DNA of 64,000 nt from Melastoma dodecandrum (taxonomy: Eukaryota > Streptophyta > Magnoliopsida > Myrtales > Melastomataceae): NCBI GenBank assembly GCA_029817715.1, contig JARUPY010000538.1, positions 3,162,001 through 3,226,000 of the forward strand, in the 5' to 3' direction. The notes below the pieces were generated by a model that saw nothing but the letters and a program-made list of their open reading frames with translations, was not told the DNA's origin and did no database searches. Position 1 is the stretch's first letter. The number at the start of each line of letters is the position of its first letter. The position numbers and the translations under genes were made by a program. This document shows positions 32,901 through 48,400 of this stretch, piece by piece.

Positions 32901-35109
32901 GGGAGTGCTCACTCTCTGGGATCTGAGATTCCTCATACCAGTTAATTCTTGGCAATATTCTTCTGTTTGCCCCATTGAGACAATGTGTCTTTTTGTTCCA
33001 CCTGTGAATGCATCTCCTTCAATTGCTGCAAGGCATCTAGTGTACGTTGCTGCAGGAGCAAATGAAATATCTTTGTGGAATGTCGAGAATAGTAGCTGCC
33101 ATCAGGTATGAACTGTGGAATGCTGAGACTTGCAATGAGGTGACAAATTGTATTACTAGAAAATTCACTCCATTCTAGGTAAAAAATAATAATTGTTGGC
33201 CCCTGGTTAACTCACTTTACTAGTTCTTCTTTCCCTGAGAGTGAGTAGTCGATTGTTAAAATATATAATATATGTATTCGGTTTCTAAAGATTGATATGA
33301 ATAATGTAGCAGCTAGGGTGAGTTCACTTGATACAAATCTTTTGGTGGCTAAACATGTGAATTTGACAACTTTTCATTTTACTCCAGATCATGCTTAATC
33401 TGGCCAATAGTAACAAAAACATTGTACATTGGTCCAAAGGTGCAAATATTTTTCGGGTTACCTTTCAGCACGTTCTAGTTTGGATTGCATCCTTACTCCC
33501 TGAAGGTCTTCTTGATTCATTTTCTTTCCATTGTTTCTTTCTGCACATAATAAAATTGTCCTGTGCACCTTGTTGTTCCTTTCGGTGAGGGAATGTGGAG
33601 CATTTGGACTTTTTGATGGAGCAGCTACAACTCGCATTCTTGAGCTATGTGAATTTCTTATTTGCCTAGCACTCTCATTTAATGTGTCTAGATTAGCTTT
33701 TCAAAGCATTTTCTGGTTCTGGCTATTTTTGTAGGGCTCATCTCAATTTTGTCTGAGGTTATACAAATCTAGATTGGACAAATTAAAACCTGAGTTTAAC
33801 AATCTAACTTATGCTTCCGGTCCTGCTCTTGCTCTTATAAAAAATCGTAAAAATCAATCTCAGTCAGTTTATTCACCAGATCAGCTGAAAATCTGAACTT
33901 TTTCTGCATCCAGTCTGTTGTTATTAGAGGTTTTTTTAATAGTGTAGTTGTGGCATTTAATGGTCTAAACTTCTAGGTAATGAGGGCGGCAAGTCTAGAT
34001 GGGGATGCTGAATCTTCTGAAGTTCCGTGGGCCTTGATGAAACCATCCAGTAAGGTGAATTCTCGTATAGATCTTAGAAGAAATGTTGATCCAAAGTATA
34101 GAGTTGAAGAGCTAAATGAACCTCCTCCGAGGCTTCCGGGTAGTCGTGCACTGCTTCCATTGCCAGGAGGCGATTTATTGACGGGAGGAACCGACTTGAA
34201 AATCCGTCGATGGGACCATGTCAGGTTTGACTAATATGCCACCTAGCTTCAGTTGAGAGTTGCTTGTGGATCTTGCATGCACTTCCTCTAACATTGCACA
34301 TGCTGATTTACAGCCCCGATCGAACATATTGTATATGTGGGCCCACTATCAAAGGCATAGCAAATGATGAATTTTACGAAACAAGATCTTTGTTTGGGGT
34401 TCAAGTTGTGCAGGTATGCAGGATTTTCTGAATAGCTGTGGTGCCTGAGAGTTGTTTAACCATTTGCAATTCTCATTTCTTCAAACATGTGAAGTTTTAT
34501 TGCTTGGATTTGACCCTTTGCTACACAATACGTTAAAAAGTTGCGCAGCAGCCAAGGATTAGTCTGTGATTGCCAGATGTGGGATGACTTGCTCTTGTAT
34601 TAATTTTCGTGACAAAAACCTTGAATTTGCTGTTTCTTTTTCAATTCTTATGCTTATTTGTTTTTTGGGTGCACAATTTTTCCGAATAGCGCAAGTGATT
34701 TTGTATTTCAACTTGTGGCTAGCTTTCTTTTTTGAAGGGTTTGATGTTTCATTTATTCTCATTTTTGCTGTTTGAATTTGTGATTTCTATCGCCTTTATT
34801 ATCTGGAGATAATTTATATATTGTTTTTCACTTGTCGGGGATAATTGTGCGTCAACACCTTAATTTATGTTTATCTGGAGGATCTGCATCTCAACAATAA
34901 TTTGCTGAGATTAACACTTAATGGTTTTAAAGGAGACACGGAGACGGCCTTTGACAACCAAGTTGACAGCAAAGTCTATCCTTGCCGCCGCCGCCGCTGA
35001 CTCTGCTGGTTGTCATCGAGACTCCATCCTCTCTCTGGCTTCGGTGAAGTTGAACCAGAGATTATTAATTTCAAGCAGCAGGGATGGGGCCATCAAGGTT
35101 TGGAAGTAA
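26941..35109 (+). CDS. VPS15: VPS15, protein-kinase-like regulatory subunit of class III PI3-kinase, 1502 aa
   Basis: VPS15 anchors and activates VPS34 in complexes that make phosphatidylinositol 3-phosphate for autophagy and vacuolar sorting. Eleven exons: 26941-27213, 28141-28263, 28404-28449, 28528-28688, 29141-29220, 29538-29643, 29823-29999, 30088-33105, 33977-34224, 34314-34413 and 34933-35109; all GT-AG, in-frame total 1503 codons. The start [10 protein letters not shown] offers a myristoylation Gly2. The kinase domain (about 28-310) has HGDIKCEN at 147-154 instead of HRD, and DFA at 167-169 instead of DFG, both usual for VPS15. HEAT-like helical repeats occupy about 390-720, a Ser-rich linker follows, and WD repeats ([30 protein letters not shown] at the end) form the C-terminus from about 1010. 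Plant VPS15 is needed for pollen function. Confidence 0.97.
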
Positions 35110-35396
35110 CAGAGTACTCTATACCTCATTATTGTACATATGCTGTAGACTAGTTAAAGTATCACGCATAAATTTTCAGCTTGACATGCATAGTGATGTA
35201 CAGATATGCGCTTTGACATAGAAACATCCTCAATGTCATAGTACATTTGAGTTGTGACATTTATTTAACCTTATTACTGGTAATCACCTAATTATATATG
35301 CAAAGTTCTATGTATCATGAAATTTCAGTAATGTTTTTACAACTATTTGATGGTACGTTGTAACCTGATAGACATTTCCTCTTCATGTCTTTGAGG

Positions 35397-36441
35397 TGGG
35401 GTGAAAATGAGCCGAGCCGCTCGCGAGCTAGCTCGGTCAAAGCTCGGTTCGTTACGGCTCGTTAACGAAACGAGCCGAGCTCGAGCCGAAACACTAACGA
35501 AGGCTCGCGAGTGTAATATTATATAATAAATTTTAATAATTTATTAATAAAAAATTAATAAAATTACGTAAAAACTTTTTCCTTCCCCCTCCCCACACTC
35601 TGTGGTAAAAGCAAACCCTAAAGAAAAAACCTCTCTCTCCCTCTCCTTTTGGCGTGGCGATCTCCTCTCTTCATTAGATAAGTGGAAAATAATCGGCCTT
35701 TTCATACTTTGTGTCTCGCGAGGATCGGCCGGAGCGAGCGTAAAAAGTACCGGAGAGGAGCTGGCCGAATTTTACGCCCGTAGGTAAGCGACAGAAAGAA
35801 GTGAAGGCGTCATAGTCAAGGTACGCTTCCCATCCCCTTACCCTCTCATATTGTGTTTGGGCATGATGATTCAAAGCACACAAAAATTAATAAAATTACC
35901 TAATAAAATTTTAAGATATTTATTGTCTTATTATTGTTATGGTGATTGTAATACTCTTTATAATATTTTATATGCAGGTGATGATGCTTGTGATATTATT
36001 ATGATTGGTAATGAAGTTATATCGTGAAGATGTTTTAAGAGTATGATTCTTGTGGTTTGTGATTGTTTTGATAAATCTGGTTCTATTTATGGAGATGTTT
36101 TGGGAGAATAGTTTGGAGATGTTTTGGAATTATGATTTTGTTGAAATATTTTGACAACATTGTTCATATTTATGTTTTTGAAGTGAACTTTATTATATAT
36201 GTTTTCGAGCCAACCGAGCCGAGTTCGAGTCAACGTCAATATATGTATATTTTGAAATCGAGCTCGAGCTTTCGAGCCGAGCTTTCGAGCCAAGCTTAGG
36301 CTTGATCTACATTCGAGCCTTTCGAGCCGAGCTCGAGCTCTCCATAATTAGAACGAGCCGAGTTCGAGCTCCAATTATTTGAGCTCGATCGAGCTCGAGC
36401 CTGGGAGTACTCGGTCTCGACTTGACTCATTTTCACCCCTA
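35397..36441. mobile_element. Non-autonomous hAT-like element rich in GAGCTCGAG words
   Basis: The ends are TGGGGTGAAAATGAG at 35397 and the complementary CTCATTTTCACCCCTA ending at 36441. They are flanked by a likely 8-bp target duplication, CTTTGAGG at 35389 and CTTTGGGG at 36442, one mismatch apart. Both subterminal regions (35410-35510 and 36205-36420) are packed with GAGCCGAGCTCGAGC-type words in both orientations. The middle is AT-rich without a transposase. Eight-bp duplications and short terminal repeats fit the hAT superfamily. Confidence 0.75.
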
Positions 36442-37600
36442 CTTTGGGGAGGGTAGTCATTTGAAAGCAGGACTTACAGTGTAAGATACTTTCGTGACAA
36501 ATAATTATGTAATGGCCTCTATCTCTCCATTTATTTTATTAGTTGCTCGTTTGAGCTCGACTACGGCATTAAGCAAGGGATTGACGTCGATTCCTTTCCC
36601 TGATATCTTGTCTTGCAGTTCCATGGTACCTCGATGTGGGTGTACCAATTTTAATTTTAATGCAGCCAAGGTCAGTCACCTATTGCATACTGTATAGGTA
36701 TTTATACTGTCTAATGGGTGCTAGCTTGCAATGCCTTGAGTTTCATGACATAGTTTTTTTTTTTATTGAGGTTCAACGCTTCTTTTGCTAGCTTGTCTGC
36801 AACCCGATTTTGTCCGCTCGCAATGTTGGATATTCAGAATTCCTCCAACTCACATTACAAAAAACCTGCATTTCTTTTGTGGCAATTTGAAATGGAATCA
36901 AAGGCGGGTTGTAATTGTAATGAACAAAAAAGCTGTTGCTTTCATCAAGTTAATCACCTAAAACATGGATTGATGTTAAAAAAGAGGGCCCGGTGTCGGC
37001 TTCCACAATATTTGGACTCTCGACCACGACGACGACGCTCTCTGCTCGCTCTTACCCTCATCGAACCTCTCCTGCGATAATGACAGTGGCAACCGTGAAC
37101 GTGTGATCAGAGCGGACAGGGCCATCGCAGCCACTGGCAGAGCAAAATAGGAAAGAACCGCGGGGGAGAGGTAAGGGGATTGTTACACGTGGCACTGCCG
37201 CCAGCGTAACATCATCATCATCGTCATCATCATCATCATCGGGAACCGCCCCCGGCAAGGTGCATCAAGCCTATCTAACGTTTAATATCAATTATCAATG
37301 TTCTTTTAAATAAACCGACACTGTCCCCTGTATGTATGTCCGCAGCAGAAGTGGGGATGGGGGGGCGGGTACGAGACTCTTTGTCTGGAAACAACACTAA
37401 CAAACCCTTGTTTACATCATCATTATTCATTACTTTTTTACTGTCTGATCTACTTCTTCCATTGCCATCTCGCCACTAAAATTCATTCAATCAATCAGAT
37501 GATTTGGTCAAATATAAAAAGTTTTGCTTCCTGAGAATTTGATTATATTAATGAACCTGGTCATGGTCAAGCTGCCTCCAATGATTCCGCTTGCGGTGCG
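36442..37600. other. Intergenic, no gene recognised
   Basis: It contains a short open stretch on the minus strand at about 36490-36650 (GKGIDVNPLLNAVVELKRAT) that I cannot place, a GC-rich patch at about 37000-37260, and a (ATC)n microsatellite at about 37211-37240. Confidence 0.35.
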
Positions 37601-37619
37601 CCTTCTCGTCAATAGTTTA

Positions 37620-37830
37620 AGGCATTCCCAATGTTACCCTCAAGGCCCGAGCTTCTAACTCGACCGAATCCCGGCACACCGTGATGGCCGGAACACATCT
37701 GCATCAGCTCAAGTCGGGTCCGATCCGAAGGGTAAAGCTATTCCATCGTAATATATCTCCGTCGGCGTGATTCGAACTCGAGACTTTTCTTAAACGGATA
37801 GGTCTAATCCAACTGCCTCATTTGTCATTT
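37620..37830 (-). repeat. tRNA-related SINE-like remnant
   Basis: On the minus strand GAGGCAGTTGGATTAGACC is followed about 30 bp later by GAGTTCGAATCACGCC, which resembles a tRNA gene B box (GGTTCGAATCC). The element would continue toward 37620. There is no cloverleaf I can close, so it is not a tRNA gene. Confidence 0.35.
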
Positions 37831-40334
37831 CCTCTTAAGCTCATATAAAAAATCCATTTCTAGCTTTTCTTTCGTGCTAACTCAAGCTTTTGGATCGAAC
37901 TAGTTCGTGGTCATCCTTCGAACAGCACGAAGAAGAAACGATAAGTCATCGAGAGTTCGAATATATAATCACATCAACGTGCAGCAAATTGCCGTAAAAC
38001 ACAAGCTCAATTTGAGTAGACCATGTCTCATCCGTCACGTGGGATCATGTTTCAATGTCAACCTTAACAGAAACGATATGCTTATGTAACACGTTACAAT
38101 TTCTGTTTCTTTAGAAAAAAACGACTTCTCCCAAAGTTGACATGAAGAAGAAACACAACGTGGGTCCGAACGCACATCATGTACATGTTATCTCTTTGTA
38201 AGATGATGAGGAGCATCGACTTTCCTACCACCAAAGATTTTTGCCAACTTTATTCCAATGAACAAAATTGTAAGATGTGGCTTTAGAGAATCAAACAAAT
38301 GTTGACACCAAGAAACATCAAAAGGAAAAAGAAGCCTACGTATTTGTTATCGTATCGAAATCCAAATTGGTTTTGGACATGTGGGACGAAAAGATGTCAC
38401 GATCTCGAATGAAATTGCAGTTTTTAAATGTTCTCGTACCTAACGTTGATTCGAGTTCTCCTATGGATTTGGAGGCCAAAAACATTAAAGAAATCAGATG
38501 GACCACATATTTTTGTTATTATTTTGGATGATCTCTAAATTAAAAAAAAATGGAGTTAGTGAGATGCCAATTCACATAATTTGAGTTTAGGAAATGGGAA
38601 GTGGAAGAATCCGATTTCAATCGTTGCACGACACACACACGCATCCCACTATTACTCGATGTCGCCCGTTAGATTTAAGAGAATCGTAAATAGGTTTTAT
38701 AGGTGACAATAATTATCTTATAATCTTAAGACGATTCTAAAAAATATATTGAATATGAGTTGGATAAAACTCTTGATCCAGATCATAAACTTTCTTTTAT
38801 TTGAGAAGAGGCATAATTTCTAAATTCGTGGTAGCAGAGGGGTTTGATTACTCATCGTTCCAAACTTGTTCTTTTATTATTATTATTATTAACACCATCC
38901 TCATCCGAGAGGGCCACGAAAACCCTCTTCGGACACTTAACTGGACACAAAGTCAAAAAACGGCACGAATGAAGTTCACAAAACTTTGGAATCCGTTGTT
39001 TCTTTTGCTTGTCAAAACATGTTAATTCATATGTTGTCGCAGGGCTGGCTGAGCAATCAGTTTGCTAAGATTACCTGCTTGATACAAGCAAAGTGGAATC
39101 ATATTCCTAATCTTAAATCCACTTGGAATAATCATTAAACCAAAAAGATTCCCTCCGCCCCCCATCTCTCAAAAAGGCATTGAAATGCGTACAGAGTCAC
39201 GACGAACGACTCCCACGTCGAATATGTAGAAATTAAAAGAGAATATTTAGGACACATTTGTGAGCGTGAATTAAAAAGATCAAACCAAGGCCGTGAACCA
39301 TGACGACTTAATCAATCACAAGTGTCGTTTTTTCTTTATTAATTAATCTAAAAGAAAAACTAGCATTAAAACTATAACCCACTTGTCCCCAACTTTATGC
39401 TTATACTTTTGAATTACTTAACATCATTACCAAATTACTACTCTTTATTGTTTATTTTTTGTCTTTGAGCTTGGACCCATCGAGCTTAAACAATGTTTAT
39501 CTGTACATTTATTTATTTCTCTCTTCCTTTGAAATGACCATCAGCTTGGGCAAACATGAAGGCTGTCCTATCCATCAACAAACAAAAACAAATATCTCCT
39601 CCCATAATTCCTCGAGCCCCCAAAATTTTTTATAATCTAAAAGGAGATAGAGATACATGGTGGATTGGTTGGATATATTTATCAAAAGTTTGGAGGATAA
39701 GGATTAGATGGAAATTTCCATTATAGTATTATTACCCGAAGATAAATAATTAAAATCAGTTAATTTTTAAAAAATATTATGAAGTTTCGCCGTTATTTTT
39801 AATGTAGTCTCCCTTAGTCGAGGTGACTATTGGCGACCGACGTGGCACATACGTGAATTTACTAGTAACTAACATCGTCTGAAGGACATGAAATCCAATT
39901 TTAACCCGGCGAAATTATCGATTGTGCCATCTACTTATTTTATAGTGGTTATGACCAAGAAGCAACAATCCGATAGGTGGCTGGCTGGGGTGGAAGAGGG
40001 GAGGTCACGGTGGTGAAAACGACGTGGCCGAGAGTAAACAGTGATGATAAATTACTCTTTCTTTCCATACGAACATACCATATAAAATGTTAAAAGTTTG
40101 TAAATAAGGCTCATATGCTTAGTAAATGTAAATACATACATTACAAAGTTCTCTTTGCATAGCATAACTAATAAATCTTCTTGGAAATTTAATATGAAAA
40201 TATGTTTAAAACGTTAGCATAAATCGAAAAAATAATCAAAATATATGATATAATTAATAATTTGGTGGGTTAAAAATGAATTGGATGTCCTTTAGATGAG
40301 ATTAGTTGACACTTTCAACTACCAGTGAAATGGG
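37831..40334. other. Intergenic region upstream of hexokinase, no gene seen
   Basis: AT-rich, with short frames only (the longest about 84 codons at 38277-38531 shows no family resemblance). An ATT run lies near 38876-38890. Confidence 0.4.
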
Positions 40335-40630
40335 CCTTACAAAGGCCGACTTTCTCAAATCTTTGTAAAGCTGACTTCACGTGAATGAAGTCGGCCTTTA
40401 AAAATTTTTTGTGTAAGTGTACGGAAGTCATGCGCTTTTGATTTTTTTTTTCTTTTTTTTTGCCTTTAAAATTATTTTTTCCCCAAGTGAAAGTCCGACT
40501 TCCCTATGTGAATGACCTTTGAAATTTTTTTTTTCTAAGTGTAAGAAAGTCGACCTTTGTAAGATTGACTTCACTGAGTTAGTCGACGAATTTAAAAAAT
40601 TATGAAATTATTCGATGAAATAATTTATCT
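40335..40630. mobile_element. Palindromic-word element C (left edge uncertain)
   Basis: The core repeats AAGTCGGCCTTTAAA-like words in both orientations: GGCCTTACAAAGGCCGAC near 40335, GAAGTCGGCCTTTAAAA near 40388, GTCCGACTTCC near 40493 and GTCGACCTTTGTAAGATTGA near 40550. The right end, read on the other strand, is AAATTATTTCATCGAATAA then TTTTTTAAATTCGTCGACTA, similar to the ends of element E. I could not align a convincing left arm, so the true start may lie up to 100 bp farther left. Confidence 0.45.
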
Positions 40631-41009
40631 CGTTAAAAAATAAAGCTACCCGAACAAACGGAGTCCGCACGCGATCAGATCTCCTATTTATTGCAATTAT
40701 ATATAATATATATATATTATGTTTTTTTTTATTAGTGAAAATTAAATTTTCTTACATCTTTGTCAGGAGAAAGCTCGCCTTCCTTTTTTAAGCATATCTC
40801 CCCCACTAAAAATCCAATCTTTAAGCCAACACAATTCTCTAATCGCCCCAATTCCTCTGACCCATTTGCCGGAACGGTGTCAATCGCCGGAAAACGCCCG
40901 CGAGGGATTGAGGGTGGTCTCAAAGGTTGAAGCTTTGAGGACAGGGGGGGGGAGCCAAGTGTGTAGCTGTGAGCAGAGAGGGGAGATTTTGTTGTTGCTT
41001 CTGCGGGAG

Positions 41010-44730
<3,721 letters not shown>

Positions 44731-45471
44731 TAAAATTAAGAAGCCTTTATCATTGTTATCGTCATTTTTGTTTTGTTTTGGTTCTCGGGAAAGAGGAGGG
44801 AGAGGAAGAAGCATTACAGAGGCTTTCGGTTCGAATTTCTTGTAATACCGAACACCCCCAGAAAAATGCGACCCAACCGGCCGATGGTCGACTCCTGGGA
44901 CTAGAATAGTCTCGACCGGGCATCCGGCCGGGCAAGAAAGAGAAAGAATAAGTGAATTTTGGTCTTTATTTTGCTGATAAAATCAATGGAGATGAACTCC
45001 CCCTTCTTCTTCTGGCATTGTCATTTGTACTACTACTAAATTCAGCAACATCGATTTAAGTGGGGTTTGACGTTGTTAGTACTACTGCTGCTGTCCTTCT
45101 TACCAGTTAAAGAAAGAGGAGATTCCGGATCAACCGAATGGCATCTACCCGTTGGACCAGTGATGGATCGACACGTGGATGGGTGTTCTCCCCCCCCCCG
45201 CCTCCCCCTGCTATTGTGAGAATTTTCCTCCTCTTTGTCAAATTTAAATAAAAAACTACTGTTGTTATTTAATTATAGCCAGTTGCGTTCCTCGCCCCCC
45301 CCCCCTCCCTCTTCTTCTTCTTCGTCTCCGCTTCTTCCTCGCTTCCTCTTCCTACGCTGTCTTCCCTTCCCCTCATCAGTGTTCTACGACGCCCGTTTCT
45401 CCATTCTGTTGGAGGTAGTAGTTGGTTTTGTGGAGGGTGGTCGAGGAGGAGGAGGAGGAAGGGGGAAGGCA
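44731..45471. other. Spacer between hexokinase and GCS
   Basis: It holds the hexokinase 3' region (to about 45000) and the GCS 5' leader. C-rich and CTT-rich runs lie at about 45190-45340. No separate gene is seen. Confidence 0.5.
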
Positions 45472-48400
45472 ATGCCGGCAATGGACTCGCTCGATTCGTT
45501 CCTCTTCTCCCTCAGCGCCCGCTTCTGCACTCCCCTCGCCGTTTTCGTCCAGATCCAGGTTCGCTCTCGTGGGCTGGTTTCTGCAGGGGCCGCGTTATGC
45601 TGCTTTGGCTGTTTCGATTTCTCTCTTTCCTACGAGATTTTCTATTACGATTTGCCTAAGGTTGTTTTTAATCATACATCCTTCCTGAACATAGACGGCG
45701 TGATGATCGGTTACACGCAGTGGGTGAATTTGGTTGGCTTGCCTGTAACTACCGATTTCTTGGCTCATTCCATGGCTCGGAGATGCACGATTCCGGTTTG
45801 GGATGCTTAAATAATGTGACAAAGAAGTGACTTCGCCGTTTGGTTGTTTTAATGGGGTCGCAAGGCTTTTAGATTGATTAATTTAGATTGTTAGCATCGG
45901 TAATCACCCAATGCTTCATCTTTTGTGGATTTGGTCTATCCTGAATGACATTACCCGCTCTGTTTCTCTATGTGCGGAAAGAGAACAAATGGTCGTGATT
46001 ATGGGTGTCAATGTTTCAGGGTGTCGTTTTTGATATTGCAGAGTTTGGTTATTTGTCTGCAGGGATGGGCAATATGCTTAGTCCTAGCTATTGGATGGGC
46101 GTGCGCCGCAGGTGTCAGGTATATCTAGTCACTTGCTTTTATCCTGGTGGAGGCATCGTCGTTCTGCATCCAAGCTTTTATTTATCACATTTTTCTTTAC
46201 AGAAATAGAGAGATCAAGCGGATCAGAGACAGCATGAGGCGTGGCAATAGTTTTGCATTCCTATGCCTGGATATTAATGAGCTAGAGCACACCAGACAGG
46301 TCAATCTACCGCGAGTGAGCATCGTGATGCCCTTGAAGGGTTTTGGAGAGCATAATTTGCACAACTGGAGGAGTCAGGTAATGGTGATCTAATCTGTTCT
46401 GTGTTTGGTCTTACTCTCTCATGTCTGTCATCTTTTACCTCTCCATTTTTTTTCTCTCATTGTATGTTTACTGGTAAAGCAAGGATGTCTGAGTTACTTT
46501 ATATCGCTCATTCTTTTATAACCTAGATGCTGGATTATTGTTATCCACTTGGTTTAGCTAAGGTAATCAGGCAGGGTAAGACAATAACACAAGCAAGAAG
46601 GAAGACATGCTCTTCAGTTTATTGGTATATATTTTCCATAGCAAAGGAATAGTTTCTAGGGAGAGGCCTAAATTTAACTACCGACTGGCTAAACAAAACT
46701 ATTCAGTGGAACAATCAACAGTGAAATTCTGTTGTTTTGCATTTGGCAGCAATGAAATGCTTTCATTAAGCATCTGACAACATTGAAGGTACTTATCAAG
46801 TAAGCTGTCCCTGTTTATAACTATGAGAAATGTTAGTTCAAACAACAAGAAGTGGCAGGATGTCTATTGTAAACTCATTGTTAGATAACTTCTTTCGGGT
46901 GTAATTGTATTACCTTCCCATCTCCACTTCGTTTTTTGTCAAGCAAGGATCTCCCTCATTATCCCCATCACTTGCAGTTATAACTCGTTATTTTGTCTAT
47001 CCCTGCTGGTTCTCGAAGTTGACAGATTACATCCTTCTTATATCTGGTTCATTGATATCTAATAATGCAGATAACATCTTTATATGGTGGGCCCTTAGAA
47101 TTTCTTTTTGTTGTGGAAAGTACTGAAGACCCTGCTTATCATGCAGTATCTATGTTGATATCTGAGTTTGAGGTACATATGATTTCTGACTCTTTATAAG
47201 TACATATGCTTTTTGACTTTTCACTGCTGTAAAGTAAAAAAGGACTTCATAACCTAAATCTCTACTGTTGGGTGATCGTGAACCCTCATCTCGTCTGCAT
47301 TGATGGCGTTGTGTTGTTCAACATGCTATCAGTTATCTCATTTATGCTTTTCTTCATATTAATTTTTTATTATTTCTTTTTGTTCCTAATGAATGGTGCA
47401 GGGCGAACTCGATGCGAAGATTATCGTAGCAGGACACTCAACAACTTGTAGCCAGAAAATTCATAATCAGTTGGTATAAAAACGTGACAGCCTTCGTCAT
47501 TGTTGATAGAAGAAATCCTTTTAAACGGAACTTCATTATGTTTAGTCGCTTTCCTTAACATTCTGAATATGTTGTTGTAGTTTGGTGTTGAACAAATGCA
47601 CAAGGATTCAAAGTATGTATTGTTTTTGGATGATGATGTGAGGCTGCATCCTGGCTCAATTGGTGCCCTTACTGCAGAGATGTTGAAGCAACCAGAGGTA
47701 TAACTAAGTGACAATCATCATACATTTATCCATCCGCAGTTTAGCGCCTGGGAACTTCTTGATTCTCTGCGTGAAAGAGGCTTGTCTCATCTGTCACTTG
47801 AAATCCTCTGCGATAAGAACAGTGCACAAACCTGAGCCCGTTCTTCATTAATTGCAGATTTTCATTCAAACTGGATATCCGCTTGATTTGCCTTCTGGAA
47901 GTCTTGGCAGTTATTGCATTTATGAGTATCATATGGTATGCCGGCATCAATCCCACTCCGATGTCTATGATCTATTGTTTGAACTGTGTAGCTCAAGCTT
48001 GATTACCACCCCATCATAAAATTAGCCAGTGTAATCACATTATGCATCATTTTATCTATTGATTACATTGTTGTAATGTCATGCATGCTTATGATTACTC
48101 TCTTACAACTTTCAGCCTTGTTCCATGGGTTTTGCTACTGGTGGCAAGACATTTTTTCTGTGGGGAGGGTGCATGATGGTCAGTGGCTGCTAATATTGTT
48201 TTAATTCTCTTGAATGCCTTCTCATCGTATGCATTCTAATTTCTTTATGTCATACTATAGATGCATGCTGAAGACTTCAGATGTGATCGCTTCGGAGTAG
48301 TTTCAGGACTTCGAGATGGTGGATATTCTGACGATATGACGCTCGCAGCAATTGCGGGTAATGCATATTCCAGCCATCATATGCGTTGATTCATGAGGTC

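Noticed and set aside
37058..37258. A frame encoding a poly-Asp stretch
   Set aside because: It is a translation of an ATC microsatellite.
37680..37830. Possible tRNA gene because of a GAGTTCGAATCAC box
   Set aside because: No acceptor stem or anticodon arm can be closed; a SINE remnant explains the box.
40866..41009. N-terminal extension of hexokinase from an upstream in-frame Met
   Set aside because: The added 48 residues are polar and precede the hydrophobic anchor that normally begins plant type-B hexokinases.
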